Positions 35,059-44,054 are shown, numbered from the stretch's first letter. The stretch is 64,000 bases of DNA from Streptococcus infantis (GCF_000963255.1 NZ_JYOV01000002.1:62001-126000), one strand, 5' to 3'. A program made the numbers and translations. The notes: generated from the sequence alone by a model not told the origin.

Positions 35059-36964
35059 TTTTATAGAAGAATACGATATTATTGTAATCGGTGCTGGACA
35101 CGCTGGGGTCGAGGCTTCCCTAGCTGCTAGCCGTATGGGTTGCAAGGTCTTGCTTGCGACTATTAACATTGAAATGTTGGCTTTCATGCCCTGTAATCCC
35201 TCTATCGGTGGTTCTGCCAAGGGGATTGTCGTGCGTGAAGTAGACGCCCTTGGTGGTGAAATGGCCAAAACCATTGACAAGACTTACATCCAGATGAAGA
35301 TGCTCAACACAGGGAAAGGCCCAGCTGTCCGTGCCCTTCGTGCGCAGGCTGACAAGGAACTTTACTCTAAGGAAATGCGTAAAACGGTTGAAAACCAAGA
35401 AAATCTGACCCTTCGTCAAACCATGATTGATGAGATTTTGGTGGAAGATGGCAAGGTTGTCGGTGTGCGTACTGCGACCCATCAAGAGTATGCTGCTAAG
35501 GCTGTTATTGTGACTACAGGGACAGCCCTACGTGGGGAAATCATCATCGGAGACCTCAAGTACTCATCAGGTCCTAACCACAGCCTAGCTTCTATTAACC
35601 TAGCTGATAATCTCAAGGAACTTGGCCTCGAAATCGGTCGTTTCAAGACAGGAACCCCTCCACGTGTCAAGGCTTCCTCTATCAACTACGATGTGACAGA
35701 GATTCAGCCAGGAGACGAAGCGCCTAATCATTTCTCATACACTTCACGTGATGAGGACTATGTTAAAGACCAAGTACCGTGCTGGTTGACCTATACCAAT
35801 GGTACCAGTCATGAGATTATCCAAAATAACCTCCACCGTGCGCCTATGTTTACAGGTGTGGTCAAGGGAGTGGGGCCTCGTTACTGTCCATCGATTGAGG
35901 ACAAGATTGTACGCTTTGCAGACAAGGAACGCCACCAACTCTTCCTAGAGCCAGAAGGACGCAATACAGAAGAAGTATATGTCCAAGGTCTCTCAACCAG
36001 CCTTCCTGAGGATGTACAACGTGACTTGGTACATTCCATCAAAGGTTTGGAAAATGCAGAAATGATGCGAACTGGTTATGCCATTGAGTATGATATGGTC
36101 TTACCACACCAGTTGCGTGCGACTCTGGAAACCAAGAAAATCTCAGGACTTTTCACAGCTGGCCAGACAAATGGTACATCTGGTTACGAAGAGGCAGCAG
36201 GCCAAGGGATTATCGCAGGTATCAACGCGGCTCTGAAAATCCAAGGCAAGCCTGAGTTGATTTTGAAGCGCAGTGACGGTTATATCGGGGTCATGATTGA
36301 TGACTTGGTGACCAAGGGAACCATTGAACCTTACCGTCTCTTGACCAGTCGTGCTGAATACCGCCTCATCCTCCGTCATGACAATGCAGATATGCGTTTG
36401 ACTGAGATGGGTCGTGAGATTGGTCTTGTGGATGATGAACGTTGGGCACGCTTTGAGATCAAGAAAAATCAATTTGACAATGAGATGAAACGCCTAGACA
36501 GTATCAAACTCAAGCCAGTCAAGGAAACCAATGCCAAGGTCGAAGCGATGGGATTCAAACCATTGACTGATGCAGTCACTGCCAAGGAGTTCCTCCGTCG
36601 TCCAGAAGTCTCTTACCAAGATGTGGTTGCCTTCATCGGACCTGCTGCTGAAGAATTGGATGACAAAATTATCGAATTGATTGAAACGGAAATCAAGTAC
36701 GAAGGATACATCTCAAAAGCCATGGATCAGGTTGCCAAGATGAAACGTATGGAAGAAAAACGCATTCCCGCCAATATTGATTGGGATGATATTGACTCCA
36801 TTGCGACAGAGGCTCGTCAGAAGTTCAAACTCATTAATCCAGAAACCATCGGTCAAGCCAGCCGTATTTCTGGGGTTAACCCAGCAGATATCTCCATTCT
36901 TATGGTGTATTTGGAAGGTAAAAATCGAAGCATTTCAAAAAATCTAGAAAAAAAGGCTGACTAA
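35048..36964 (+). CDS. mnmG: tRNA uridine-5-carboxymethylaminomethyl modification enzyme MnmG
   Basis: A 638-residue FAD enzyme (GidA) that works with MnmE to modify wobble uridine in t[23 protein letters not shown] near residues 11-30 is the FAD site; [11 protein letters not shown] and [13 protein letters not shown] are family signatures; the helical C-terminal domain ends in [15 protein letters not shown]. It overlaps the Nudix gene by 11 bases and is followed by a terminator. Together with MnmA upstream, this region handles both wobble-uridine modifications. Confidence 0.96.
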   Translation: MTYNFIEEYDIIVIGAGHAGVEASLAASRMGCKVLLATINIEMLAFMPCNPSIGGSAKGIVVREVDALGGEMAKTIDKTYIQMKMLNTGKGPAVRALRAQADKELYSKEMRKTVENQENLTLRQTMIDEILVEDGKVVGVRTATHQEYAAKAVIVTTGTALRGEIIIGDLKYSSGPNHSLASINLADNLKELGLEIGRFKTGTPPRVKASSINYDVTEIQPGDEAPNHFSYTSRDEDYVKDQVPCWLTYTNGTSHEIIQNNLHRAPMFTGVVKGVGPRYCPSIEDKIVRFADKERHQLFLEPEGRNTEEVYVQGLSTSLPEDVQRDLVHSIKGLENAEMMRTGYAIEYDMVLPHQLRATLETKKISGLFTAGQTNGTSGYEEAAGQGIIAGINAALKIQGKPELILKRSDGYIGVMIDDLVTKGTIEPYRLLTSRAEYRLILRHDNADMRLTEMGREIGLVDDERWARFEIKKNQFDNEMKRLDSIKLKPVKETNAKVEAMGFKPLTDAVTAKEFLRRPEVSYQDVVAFIGPAAEELDDKIIELIETEIKYEGYISKAMDQVAKMKRMEEKRIPANIDWDDIDSIATEARQKFKLINPETIGQASRISGVNPADISILMVYLEGKNRSISKNLEKKAD

Positions 36965-36974
36965 TTACAAATCG

Positions 36975-37005
36975 CTGAATTCTCGCTTGGGGAATTCAGT
37001 TTTTT
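36975..37005 (+). terminator. Terminator of mnmG
   Basis: CTGAATTC (36975-36982) pairs with GAATTCAG (36992-36999), followed by six T's. Confidence 0.85.
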
Positions 37006-37050
37006 AGATTTTTCTTCTTTTTTCGAATAAAGAGAAAAGGAGGAATGACC

Positions 37051-37185
37051 ATGCTGACGGTAGAAGAAAAAAATTTTTTAGACCACTATAAAAATACTTC
37101 CTATCATCGTTTTTATGAGATTGAGCGCTTCGCTAGTCTCTGTCAAAAGTTAGACAAATGGCCACCACAGGCTGACAAGCTCTAG
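37051..37185 (+). CDS. Small uncharacterised protein, 44 residues
   Basis: MLTVEEKNFLDHYKNTSY is followed by HRFYEIERFASLCQKL and DKWPPQADKL. The ATG is preceded by AAAAGGAGG, one of the strongest ribosome binding sites in the region, which is the main reason to accept so short a gene. It looks soluble and helical; I recognise no family. The promoter of the next gene overlaps its 3' end (-35 at 37172-37177). Confidence 0.6.
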   Translation: MLTVEEKNFLDHYKNTSYHRFYEIERFASLCQKLDKWPPQADKL

Positions 37186-37200
37186 ACTTTTTGATATACT
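37172..37200 (+). promoter_or_regulatory. Promoter of the membrane protein gene at 37230
   Basis: CTGACA (37172-37177), 17 bases, then TATACT (37195-37200) with a TGA extension. The -35 lies inside the last codons of the 44-residue gene. Confidence 0.75.
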
Positions 37201-37229
37201 AGAACAAATTAAAACATAGGAGAGAATGA

Positions 37230-38783
37230 ATGAACGTATATGGCAGATTAGAAGAGGAACCAACTCCATCTTGGACGGGAATTCAGGATGATTTAGTTGG
37301 GAGAGAGGAGCGCTTCGAGGATGAACCAAGTTCATTTGCTCCCTTACCATTATTTAAGATCCTAATCTGGAGCACTTTAGTTGTACTTGTATCTGTAGTT
37401 CTTCCTTTCTTGCTAGGACTAACTAGCCCAGAGCAGGCACAAGATTTTTATATGGGATGGGCGATGCACCAGGGGGGAGATATCTACACAGACTATTTTG
37501 GAACGAGTGGCCTTCTCTATTACTTTTTACAGTATCTAAGCAAGGGTAGTATTTTGTTTGCAGTCTTTACTTGGTTTGCTCTAGTGGGTGCTGGTATTTT
37601 TCTTTTCCGTTCAACTTATGCCTTGACGGAGGAGAACAAGCAGTCGCAACAAGTGTTGACCATCTTTTATCTTCTTGCTGGAGGACTTAGCTTTGGCGGT
37701 GGTTATGCCACCATTTTGGCCCTTCCATTCCTGTTTTACGCTCTTAGTTTAGTAACAAGGTATTTGGTAGAGTATAATCATGACAAAGGTTTCGTGCGTA
37801 TTGGGATTAGCCTGGCTCTAGCATTTTTCTTTGCCCCTCTAGTTACAGCTCTATATGCTCTAGTCTTATTCTTTGCATTGTTAGCCTTTAATATTGGGCG
37901 TGGTCGCTTAGTTCATGGGCTCTATCAATTTTTTGCAGCTGGTCTTGGGTTCTCACTTTTCTTTTATCCAATTGGTTACTATACGGCTTATAACGGGAGT
38001 TTCGGGAATGCTATTAGTCAAATTCTCTATCCAGTAGATAGTTTGAAGTTTATGTCCAATCCAGCCTTGCTAGACAACCTCCTTTTTTATGGATTATTAA
38101 CAATTGGTCTTGGAGGATTAAGATTCGTATTTACAGGGCTTTTTCAGTCTAAGCCAAGCAAGCAATATGTCTTATCTATTTTTGCTTCAGTAGCTATCTT
38201 ATTGTTACTAGGATTGGAAATTTTCTCTACAGAACCGATTCACGGTAGTCGTCTAGCTACTTTTCTTCCGTTCTTGTCCATTCTTCTATTGACTCACATT
38301 CGAACTGGGGAATTAGAAGGAGCCAATCGCCGTAGAAGACATCGAGAAGTTCCTTCAATATGGGCAATATTTCTTCAGGGTAATGTCTATTTGCCAGTGT
38401 TAGCTTTGACCTATCTATTTTTTGCTCCTCTGGGAGCCCGTTATGTTCTTCACTCAGAACAATATCAAGAACGAACTCGTATCGAAACTACGATTAAAGG
38501 GCAAACACAGGCAACAGATCGTATTTATATATGGGATGATCTTACTAATGGTTATAAGACTAGTGAACGTTTAGCAGCTAGTCAGTTGCTATCACCAAAA
38601 TTATATACTGGTCTTGATGCAAATCGTAGCAAACTTGTCAATGATTTACGTGATAATCAGCCTAAAGTGATTGTGGTCAATACCAAAACAGCTCTCTGGA
38701 CGGAAGTAGAACAGCTTCTAGCAGAAAGTTATCAACCAGTTCAAAGTGAATTCAAAGACTTTAAACTGTACAAATTAAAATAA
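37230..38783 (+). CDS. Multi-pass membrane protein, GT-C glycosyltransferase-like
   Basis: A 517-residue protein. The first 40 residues are acidic and cytoplasmic (RLEEEPTPSWTGIQDD), then come about 11 hydrophobic helices. The first external loop reads MGWAMHQGGDIYTDYFG, which recalls the acidic loop of GT-C transferases that use polyprenyl-linked sugars. The C-terminal 120 residues are soluble (YIWDDLTNGYKTSERLAASQ) as in such enzymes. AGGAGAG precedes the ATG. Family assignment is by topology and this loop only; a transporter or polymerase cannot be ruled out. Confidence 0.65.
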   Translation: MNVYGRLEEEPTPSWTGIQDDLVGREERFEDEPSSFAPLPLFKILIWSTLVVLVSVVLPFLLGLTSPEQAQDFYMGWAMHQGGDIYTDYFGTSGLLYYFLQYLSKGSILFAVFTWFALVGAGIFLFRSTYALTEENKQSQQVLTIFYLLAGGLSFGGGYATILALPFLFYALSLVTRYLVEYNHDKGFVRIGISLALAFFFAPLVTALYALVLFFALLAFNIGRGRLVHGLYQFFAAGLGFSLFFYPIGYYTAYNGSFGNAISQILYPVDSLKFMSNPALLDNLLFYGLLTIGLGGLRFVFTGLFQSKPSKQYVLSIFASVAILLLLGLEIFSTEPIHGSRLATFLPFLSILLLTHIRTGELEGANRRRRHREVPSIWAIFLQGNVYLPVLALTYLFFAPLGARYVLHSEQYQERTRIETTIKGQTQATDRIYIWDDLTNGYKTSERLAASQLLSPKLYTGLDANRSKLVNDLRDNQPKVIVVNTKTALWTEVEQLLAESYQPVQSEFKDFKLYKLK

Positions 38784-38787
38784 AAAT

Positions 38788-38844
38788 TATCAATATCTTG
38801 TGTGATTTTTTAAAAAAATTATTTTTTTACACAAGATATTGATT
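38788..38844. promoter_or_regulatory. Two inverted NrdR-type boxes before nrdD (also a hairpin)
   Basis: ACACAAGATATTGATT (38829-38844) agrees with the NrdR box ACACWATATATWGTGT at 13 of 16 positions. TATCAATATCTTGTGT (38788-38803) is its reverse complement except for one end base. Their centres are 41 bases apart, close to four helical turns. The second box overlaps the nrdD -35. The same pair could fold as a 15-bp stem followed by T's and end the upstream transcript, so both roles are possible. Confidence 0.6.
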
Positions 38845-38866
38845 TTTATTTTTATAGTGATATAAT
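38839..38866 (+). promoter_or_regulatory. Promoter of the nrdD operon
   Basis: TATAAT (38861-38866) with a TGA extension; TTGATT (38839-38844) lies 16 bases upstream and is part of the second NrdR-type box. Confidence 0.7.
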
Positions 38867-38902
38867 ACTTTAAGAAAGAAAATTTAAGAAAAGAGCCTGG
38901 AT

Positions 38903-41110
38903 ATGATTGTATTGGAAGAGAAAACAAACCCTGATCCAACCTTATTTGTTGAAAAGCGCGACGGTAGACGCGTTATTTTTGATGTAGATAAGATTGACAA
39001 AGCTTTGCATAAGGCTGCGGAAAAAGTCATGGATGTAACCCCCTTGGTAGAAAAGCGTCTTAATACTCTAGTTGAACGTATTGTAGAAGAGATTCATAGT
39101 CGCTTTCCTCAAGGTGTAAAAATCTATGAAATCCAAAATATCGTAGAACATGAGTTATTGGAAGCTAAAGAATATGCCTTGGCAGAGGAATATATCACTT
39201 ACCGAACTCAAAGGGATTTTGAGCGCTCAAAAGCAACAGATATCAACTTCAGTATCCATAAACTTCTCAACAAAGACCAGGCAGTTGTCAATGAGAATGC
39301 TAATAAAGATAGTGATGTTTTTAATACCCAGCGTGATTTGACGGCGGGGATTGTTGGGAAATCAATCGGTCTTCAAATGCTTCCTAAGCATGTGGCTAAT
39401 GCCCACCAAAAAGGGGATATCCACTATCACGATTTGGACTATAGCCCTTACACTCCGATGACCAACTGCTGTCTGATTGATTTCAAGGGCATGTTGGAAA
39501 ATGGTTTTAAGATTGGGAATGCTGAGGTAGAGAGTCCTAAGTCTATTCAGACTGCGACTGCTCAGATATCGCAAATCATCGCCAACGTTGCATCAAGTCA
39601 GTATGGAGGCTGTTCAGCAGACCGTATTGATGAAGTCTTGGCTCCTTATGCAGAAAAAAATTACCAAAAACACCTCAAAGATGCAGAGGAATGGGTTCTA
39701 CCTGATAAACGCGAAGAATATGCTTGGAAGAAAGCCCAAAAAGACATCTATGATGCCATGCAATCTCTAGAGTACGAGATTAATACCCTCTTTACATCAA
39801 ATGGACAAACACCCTTTACTTCCCTTGGTTTTGGTCTAGGAACCAATCGTTTTGAACGAGAAATTCAAAAGGCAATCCTGAACATTAGAATCAAGGGGTT
39901 AGGTTCAGAACACCGTACAGCTATCTTCCCGAAACTTATCTTTACTCTTAAAAGAGGACTTAACTTGGAGGAAGGTTCACCTAACTACGATATCAAGCAG
40001 TTAGCACTTGAATGCGCAACTAAACGCATGTATCCGGATGTTTTGTCTTACGATAAGATTGTCGAGTTGACAGGTTCTTTCAAGGTTCCGATGGGATGCC
40101 GTTCTTTCCTTCAAGGATGGAAGGATGAAAATGGAGTAGAAGTTAACTCTGGTCGTATGAATCTAGGGGTGGTGACGGTCAATCTTCCTCGTATTGCCCT
40201 CGAATCCGAAGGCGACATGAATAAGTTCTGGGAAATTTTCAACGAGCGCATGAATATTGCTGAAGATGCTCTAGTTTATCGTGTGGAAAGAACCAAGGAA
40301 GCCACTCCAGCTAATGCACCAATTCTTTATCAATACGGTGCCTTCGGACGTCGTCTTGGGAAGGAAGAAAGTGTTGACGAGCTTTTTAAGAACCGTCGTG
40401 CTACTGTTTCGCTTGGCTACATTGGACTTTATGAAGTAGCGACAGTATTCTTTGGCAACAATTGGGAAACCAATCCAGAAGCTAAAGAATTCACCCTTGA
40501 TATCATTCGAGATATGAAACATCGAGTGGAAGAGTGGTCAGACCAATATGGGTATCACTTCTCTATTTATTCAACACCGTCTGAAAGTCTGACAGACCGC
40601 TTCTGCCGCTTGGATACAGAGAAATTTGGCTCTATTCCAGACATTACTGATAAAGAATACTACACAAATTCCTTCCACTATGATGTGCGTAAAAATCCAA
40701 CTCCTTTTGAAAAACTAGATTTTGAAAAGGTTTATCCAGAAGCGGGTGCATCAGGTGGCTTCATCCACTACTGTGAGTATCCAGTTCTTCAACAAAATCC
40801 AAAGGCCTTGGAAGCTGTTTGGGATTATGCTTATGACCGTGTAGGTTATCTCGGAACCAATACTCCAATTGACCGCTGTTACAAGTGTGATTTTGAAGGA
40901 GATTTTGAGCCGACAGAGAGAGGATTTGCTTGTCCTAACTGTGGTAATAACGATCCTAAAACAGTAGATGTTGTTAAACGAACTTGTGGTTATCTTGGAA
41001 ACCCACAAGCTCGTCCGATGGTTAATGGGCGTCATAAGGAAATTGCTGCACGTGTGAAACACATGAACGGTTCTACTATCAAAACAGCAGGACATGAAGT
41101 AAGAAGTTAG
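38903..41110 (+). CDS. nrdD: Anaerobic ribonucleoside-triphosphate reductase
   Basis: A 735-residue class III reductase that makes dNTPs without oxygen. The N-terminal ATP cone (KRDGRRVIFDVDKIDKALHK, residues about 13-100) is the allosteric domain. The C-terminal zinc site has CYKCDF and FACPNCGN, and RTCGYLGNP carries the glycyl radical, G696 by my count. NrdG, encoded downstream, generates the radical. The promoter has NrdR-type boxes. The last 49 codons are duplicated as a fragment at 41893-42044. Confidence 0.96.
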   Translation: MIVLEEKTNPDPTLFVEKRDGRRVIFDVDKIDKALHKAAEKVMDVTPLVEKRLNTLVERIVEEIHSRFPQGVKIYEIQNIVEHELLEAKEYALAEEYITYRTQRDFERSKATDINFSIHKLLNKDQAVVNENANKDSDVFNTQRDLTAGIVGKSIGLQMLPKHVANAHQKGDIHYHDLDYSPYTPMTNCCLIDFKGMLENGFKIGNAEVESPKSIQTATAQISQIIANVASSQYGGCSADRIDEVLAPYAEKNYQKHLKDAEEWVLPDKREEYAWKKAQKDIYDAMQSLEYEINTLFTSNGQTPFTSLGFGLGTNRFEREIQKAILNIRIKGLGSEHRTAIFPKLIFTLKRGLNLEEGSPNYDIKQLALECATKRMYPDVLSYDKIVELTGSFKVPMGCRSFLQGWKDENGVEVNSGRMNLGVVTVNLPRIALESEGDMNKFWEIFNERMNIAEDALVYRVERTKEATPANAPILYQYGAFGRRLGKEESVDELFKNRRATVSLGYIGLYEVATVFFGNNWETNPEAKEFTLDIIRDMKHRVEEWSDQYGYHFSIYSTPSESLTDRFCRLDTEKFGSIPDITDKEYYTNSFHYDVRKNPTPFEKLDFEKVYPEAGASGGFIHYCEYPVLQQNPKALEAVWDYAYDRVGYLGTNTPIDRCYKCDFEGDFEPTERGFACPNCGNNDPKTVDVVKRTCGYLGNPQARPMVNGRHKEIAARVKHMNGSTIKTAGHEVRS

Positions 41111-41121
41111 AAAGAAATAGA

Positions 41122-41262
41122 ATGGGAAAATATCAATTAGACGATAAGGGCAAGGCCTTGGTTCAACGATTTCACGAAAAACATTCAAAGGGTGGAGTCA
41201 ATAAGAAAGACCGAGTGGCTATACTTAGAGAACAATATTTAAACAAAAACAAGAAAAAGTGA
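41122..41262 (+). CDS. Small basic protein between nrdD and GNAT, 46 residues
   Basis: MGKYQLDDKGKALVQRFHEK, HSKGGVNKKDRVAILREQYL, NKNKKK. It is highly charged and Lys-rich, without a hydrophobic part. I recall the same small gene after nrdD in pneumococcus (SP_0203), so it is conserved and probably real. A GTG-started version in the second duplication unit is fused in frame to the following acetyltransferase. Confidence 0.72.
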   Translation: MGKYQLDDKGKALVQRFHEKHSKGGVNKKDRVAILREQYLNKNKKK

Positions 41263-41299
41263 GAGTTGCCTCTCGCTTTTCTCTTAGTAGGAGGTAAAA

Positions 41300-41800
41300 A
41301 TGATACTACGCAGACCAACATTAGCAGATAAAGAAACAGTTTTAGAGATGATGGCAGAGTTTGAACAGAGCCAGTCAGCCCATGATGGCGGATTTTGGGA
41401 TGCTGAGAATTTTGTTTATGAAGAGTGGTTGGAAAGTAATCAGAATCATGAAATGGGGATTAATTTGCCTGAAGGGTGGGTGCCTGATATTCAGTTAGTT
41501 GCTTTTGCAAAAGATGGTAAAGCAGTTGGATTCCTCAACCTTCGATTGCGTCTCAATGACTTCTTATTGGAAGAAGGTGGTCATATTGGCTATTCCATCC
41601 GACCGTCTGAAAGAGGCAAAGGTTATGCCAAGGAAGCTCTCCGTCAGGGCTTGCAAGTTGCTAAAGAAAAGAACATCCATCGTGCTCTGGTGACTTGTAG
41701 CACAGAAAATCCAGCAAGCCGAGCTGTTATCTTAGCTAATGGTGGGGTGTTTGAGGATGTTCGCAATGGTGTAGAACGTTACTGGATAGAGTTGGAGTAG
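41300..41800 (+). CDS. GNAT acetyltransferase (copy 1)
   Basis: A 166-residue Gcn5-related N-acetyltransferase. GYSIRPSERGKGYAKEAL is the acetyl-CoA motif (Q/RxxGxG/A form: RGKGYA), and ENPASRAVILANGG is the family's later helix. AGGAGG stands before the ATG. It is the first of two tandem copies; identity is near complete from about residue 100 onward and much lower between 45 and 95 (for example ENFVYEEWLESNQNHEM here against EGFSYENWLETNLNKEM). The substrate is unknown. Confidence 0.88.
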   Translation: MILRRPTLADKETVLEMMAEFEQSQSAHDGGFWDAENFVYEEWLESNQNHEMGINLPEGWVPDIQLVAFAKDGKAVGFLNLRLRLNDFLLEEGGHIGYSIRPSERGKGYAKEALRQGLQVAKEKNIHRALVTCSTENPASRAVILANGGVFEDVRNGVERYWIELE

Positions 41801-41805
41801 AAAGC

Positions 41806-41901
41806 ATGACATGGAATACACCAAAACCAGGCGAGTGGAAGAGTGAGGAGCTTAGTCAAGGGCGTATCATTGACTATAAGGCTTTTAACTTTAAACAGTA
41901 G
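41806..41901 (+). pseudogene. Truncated nrdG start (31 codons)
   Basis: MTWNTPKPGEWKSEEL and SQGRIIDYKAFNF are identical to the start of nrdG, then the junction adds KQ and a TAG at 41899-41901. It is a by-product of the tandem duplication. It keeps the ribosome binding site and could be translated into a short useless peptide. Confidence 0.9.
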
Positions 41902-42044
41902 ATGTTGTTAAACGAACTTGTGGCTATCTTGGAAACCCACAAGCTCGGCCGATGGTCAACGGACGTCATAAGGAAATTGCTGCGCGTGTCAAACACATGA
42001 ACGGTTCTACTATCAAAACAGCAGGACATGAAGTAAGAAATTAG
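41893..42044 (+). pseudogene. nrdD 3' fragment (last 49 codons)
   Basis: TVDVVKRTCGYLGNPQARPM and the following residues to TAGHEVRN repeat the C-terminus of NrdD, including the glycyl-radical loop, but no start or catalytic domain is attached. Several silent changes against the intact gene are visible, so it is not a fresh exact copy. Confidence 0.9.
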
Positions 42045-42051
42045 AAAGAGA

Positions 42052-42732
42052 GTGGGAAAATATCAATTAGACGATAAAGGTAAGGCCTTGGTCCAACGAT
42101 TCCAAGAAAAGCATTCGAAAGGTGGAAGCAGCAAAAAAGACCGAGTAGTTAGCCTTAGAGAACAGTTTTTAAACAAAAAACAAGAAAAAGTGAGAATTGC
42201 CTCTCGCTTTTCCTATAGCGGGGAGGGGAATATGGAACTACGCAGACCAAGATTAGCAGATAAAGAAACAGTTTTAGAGATGATGGCAGAATTTGAAAAA
42301 AGCCAATCAGCCCACGATGGCGGATTTTGGGATACTGAGGGTTTTTCTTACGAGAATTGGCTAGAAACTAACCTTAATAAAGAAATGGGAATAAACTTGC
42401 CTGAAAATCGCGTCCCATCAATTCAGTTCGTTTTGTTTGATGAATCAGGCCATGCTTTAGGTTTTTTAAATTTACGGTTGAGACTGAATGAGGGACTGCT
42501 GAATTATGCAGGGAATATAGGATATTCTATTCGCCCATCTGAAAGAGGCAAAGGTTATGCCAAGGAAGCTCTCCGTCAAGGTCTACAAGTGGCTAAAGAA
42601 AAGAACATTCATCGTGCTCTGGTTACTTGTAGCACAGAAAATCCTGCCAGCCGAGCTGTTATCTTAGCTAATGGTGGAGAGTTGGAGGATGTTCGAAATG
42701 GAACGGAGCGCTACTGGATAGAGTTGGAGTAG
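42052..42732 (+). CDS. Small protein fused to GNAT acetyltransferase (copy 2)
   Basis: 226 codons from a GTG. Residues 1-45 correspond to the 46-residue gene of unit 1 (MGKYQLDDKGKALVQRFQEK). One extra A in the A-run near 42175 removes its stop and continues in frame into the GNAT protein, whose own ATG remains at 42232 behind GGGAGG. The product may thus be the fusion, the 166-residue GNAT alone, or both. The GNAT part keeps GYSIRPSERGKGYAKEAL, while the substrate-side region differs from copy 1 (VLFDESGHALGF against VAFAKDGKAVGF). The fusion linker (RIASRFSYSGEGN) is translated former intergenic DNA. Confidence 0.75.
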   Translation: MGKYQLDDKGKALVQRFQEKHSKGGSSKKDRVVSLREQFLNKKQEKVRIASRFSYSGEGNMELRRPRLADKETVLEMMAEFEKSQSAHDGGFWDTEGFSYENWLETNLNKEMGINLPENRVPSIQFVLFDESGHALGFLNLRLRLNEGLLNYAGNIGYSIRPSERGKGYAKEALRQGLQVAKEKNIHRALVTCSTENPASRAVILANGGELEDVRNGTERYWIELE

Positions 42733-42737
42733 AAAGC

Positions 42738-43334
42738 ATGACATGGAATACACCAAAACCAGGCGAGTGGAAGAGTGAGGAGCTTAGTCAAGGGCGTATC
42801 ATTGACTATAAGGCTTTTAACTTTGTGGATGGAGAAGGGGTGCGCAATTCTCTCTATGTAGCCGGCTGCATGTTTCACTGTGAGGGCTGTTACAATGTAG
42901 CGACCTGGTCTTTCAATGCAGGAATTCCTTATACGCCAGAATTGGAAGAACAAATCATGGCAGACTTAGCCCAGCCCTATGTTCAAGGATTGACTTTGTT
43001 AGGAGGAGAGCCATTCCTCAATACAGGTATTCTTTTGCCCCTTGTAAAACGCATTCGAAAGGAATTGCCAGAAAAAGACATCTGGTCTTGGACAGGCTAC
43101 ACTTGGGAAGAAATGATGCTGGAAACTACAGATAAGCTAGAGCTTTTATCTATGATTGATATCCTGGTCGATGGTCGCTATGATCGGAGCAAGAGAAATC
43201 TTATGCTTCAATTCCGCGGCTCTTCCAATCAACGAATTATCGATGTACAAAAGTCTCTCCAAAGTGGAAAGGTAGTCATTTGGGACAAGCTTAACGATGG
43301 AAAAGAAAGCTATGAACAGGTGAAGAGAGAATGA
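42738..43334 (+). CDS. nrdG: Anaerobic ribonucleotide reductase activating enzyme
   Basis: A 198-residue radical SAM protein. C44-x3-C48-x2-C51 (CMFHCEGCYN) binds the 4Fe-4S cluster that splits S-adenosylmethionine to place the glycyl radical on NrdD; LTLLGGEPFLN is the SAM-binding GGE motif. It starts 5 bases after the second GNAT copy and overlaps the next gene by 4 bases (ATGA). The first 29 codons are also present in the truncated copy at 41806. Confidence 0.95.
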   Translation: MTWNTPKPGEWKSEELSQGRIIDYKAFNFVDGEGVRNSLYVAGCMFHCEGCYNVATWSFNAGIPYTPELEEQIMADLAQPYVQGLTLLGGEPFLNTGILLPLVKRIRKELPEKDIWSWTGYTWEEMMLETTDKLELLSMIDILVDGRYDRSKRNLMLQFRGSSNQRIIDVQKSLQSGKVVIWDKLNDGKESYEQVKRE

Positions 43335-43954
43335 AGAAAAAAGAGTTAATAGAAAGACTAGTATCAGAAATAGACTCGGGAAGAATTAGGACGCTAGGTA
43401 TCTACGGCCACGGCGCTTCAGGGAAATCAACTTTTGCTCAAGAATTATACCAAGTATTGGATGCTGAAAAGGTAAATTTACTAGAGACAGATCCCTATAT
43501 TACTTCAGGACGACAATTAGTGGTACCTAAAGAGGCACCAGACCAAAAGGTGACAGCATGTTTACCGGTAGCGCATGAGTTGGCAAGTTTACAAAGAGAT
43601 ATTCTTGCTCTGCAAGCGGGTATGGACATCTTAACAATTGAGGAACCCTGGAAGGCTAGTGAGGTCTTATCGGGAGCAAAACCAATTCTGATAGTCGAAG
43701 GGATGTCTGTGGGTTTTCTACCCAAGGAACTTTTTGACAAAACCATTTGTTTCTACACAGATGAGGAGACCGAATTAAAGAGACGTCTAGCTCGAGATAC
43801 GACTGTGAGAAATGGTGATGCATCCTTTATATTAGCTAGTCAGCAGATGAGACGGGAGCAGTATCTACAATACTATAAAGAAACCGAGTCAAGAGCTGAT
43901 ATCTTGGTAGATCAATCAGATGATAAATTTCAAATTAAAACTAACATTATATAG
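43331..43954 (+). CDS. Uridine kinase-like P-loop protein
   Basis: A 207-residue nucleoside kinase-like protein. GIYGHGASGKSTFAQELY near residues 22-39 is the Walker A loop; LLETDPYITSGRQLVV and LIVEGMSVGFLPKEL correspond to the substrate site and Walker B of the Udk/PRK family; RLARDTTVRNGD is the lid. It overlaps nrdG by 4 bases and closes the nrd operon. The true substrate is uncertain; pneumococcus has a matching gene after nrdG (SP_0206 as I recall). Confidence 0.8.
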   Translation: MKKKELIERLVSEIDSGRIRTLGIYGHGASGKSTFAQELYQVLDAEKVNLLETDPYITSGRQLVVPKEAPDQKVTACLPVAHELASLQRDILALQAGMDILTIEEPWKASEVLSGAKPILIVEGMSVGFLPKELFDKTICFYTDEETELKRRLARDTTVRNGDASFILASQQMRREQYLQYYKETESRADILVDQSDDKFQIKTNII

Positions 43955-44054
43955 AAGAAAAGACAGATAATCTAGCACTTAAATATGAAAATTTATTAAA
44001 ATGGAATAAGAAAACAGTTTCATCTAAAAAATTTAAAAAAACCTGTCAAATCCC

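Larger units (their letters stand above)
40959..42824 (+). repeat. Tandem duplication of about 0.93 kb (nrdD end to nrdG start)
   Basis: Unit 1 runs from 40959 (inside nrdD) to 41892 (inside the first nrdG start), unit 2 from 41893 to 42824. Each holds the end of nrdD, a 46-codon gene, a GNAT gene and the first 29 codons of nrdG. At the junction AACTTT from nrdG is joined to AAACAG from nrdD. The unit ends are nearly identical, whereas the middle of the GNAT gene has diverged strongly, so unit 2 or unit 1 carries a different allele. Confidence 0.92.

Noticed and set aside
41893-42044. nrdD tail as a separate glycyl-radical protein (YfiD-like spare part)
   Set aside because: It has no start codon or ribosome binding site and its boundaries coincide with the duplication junction.
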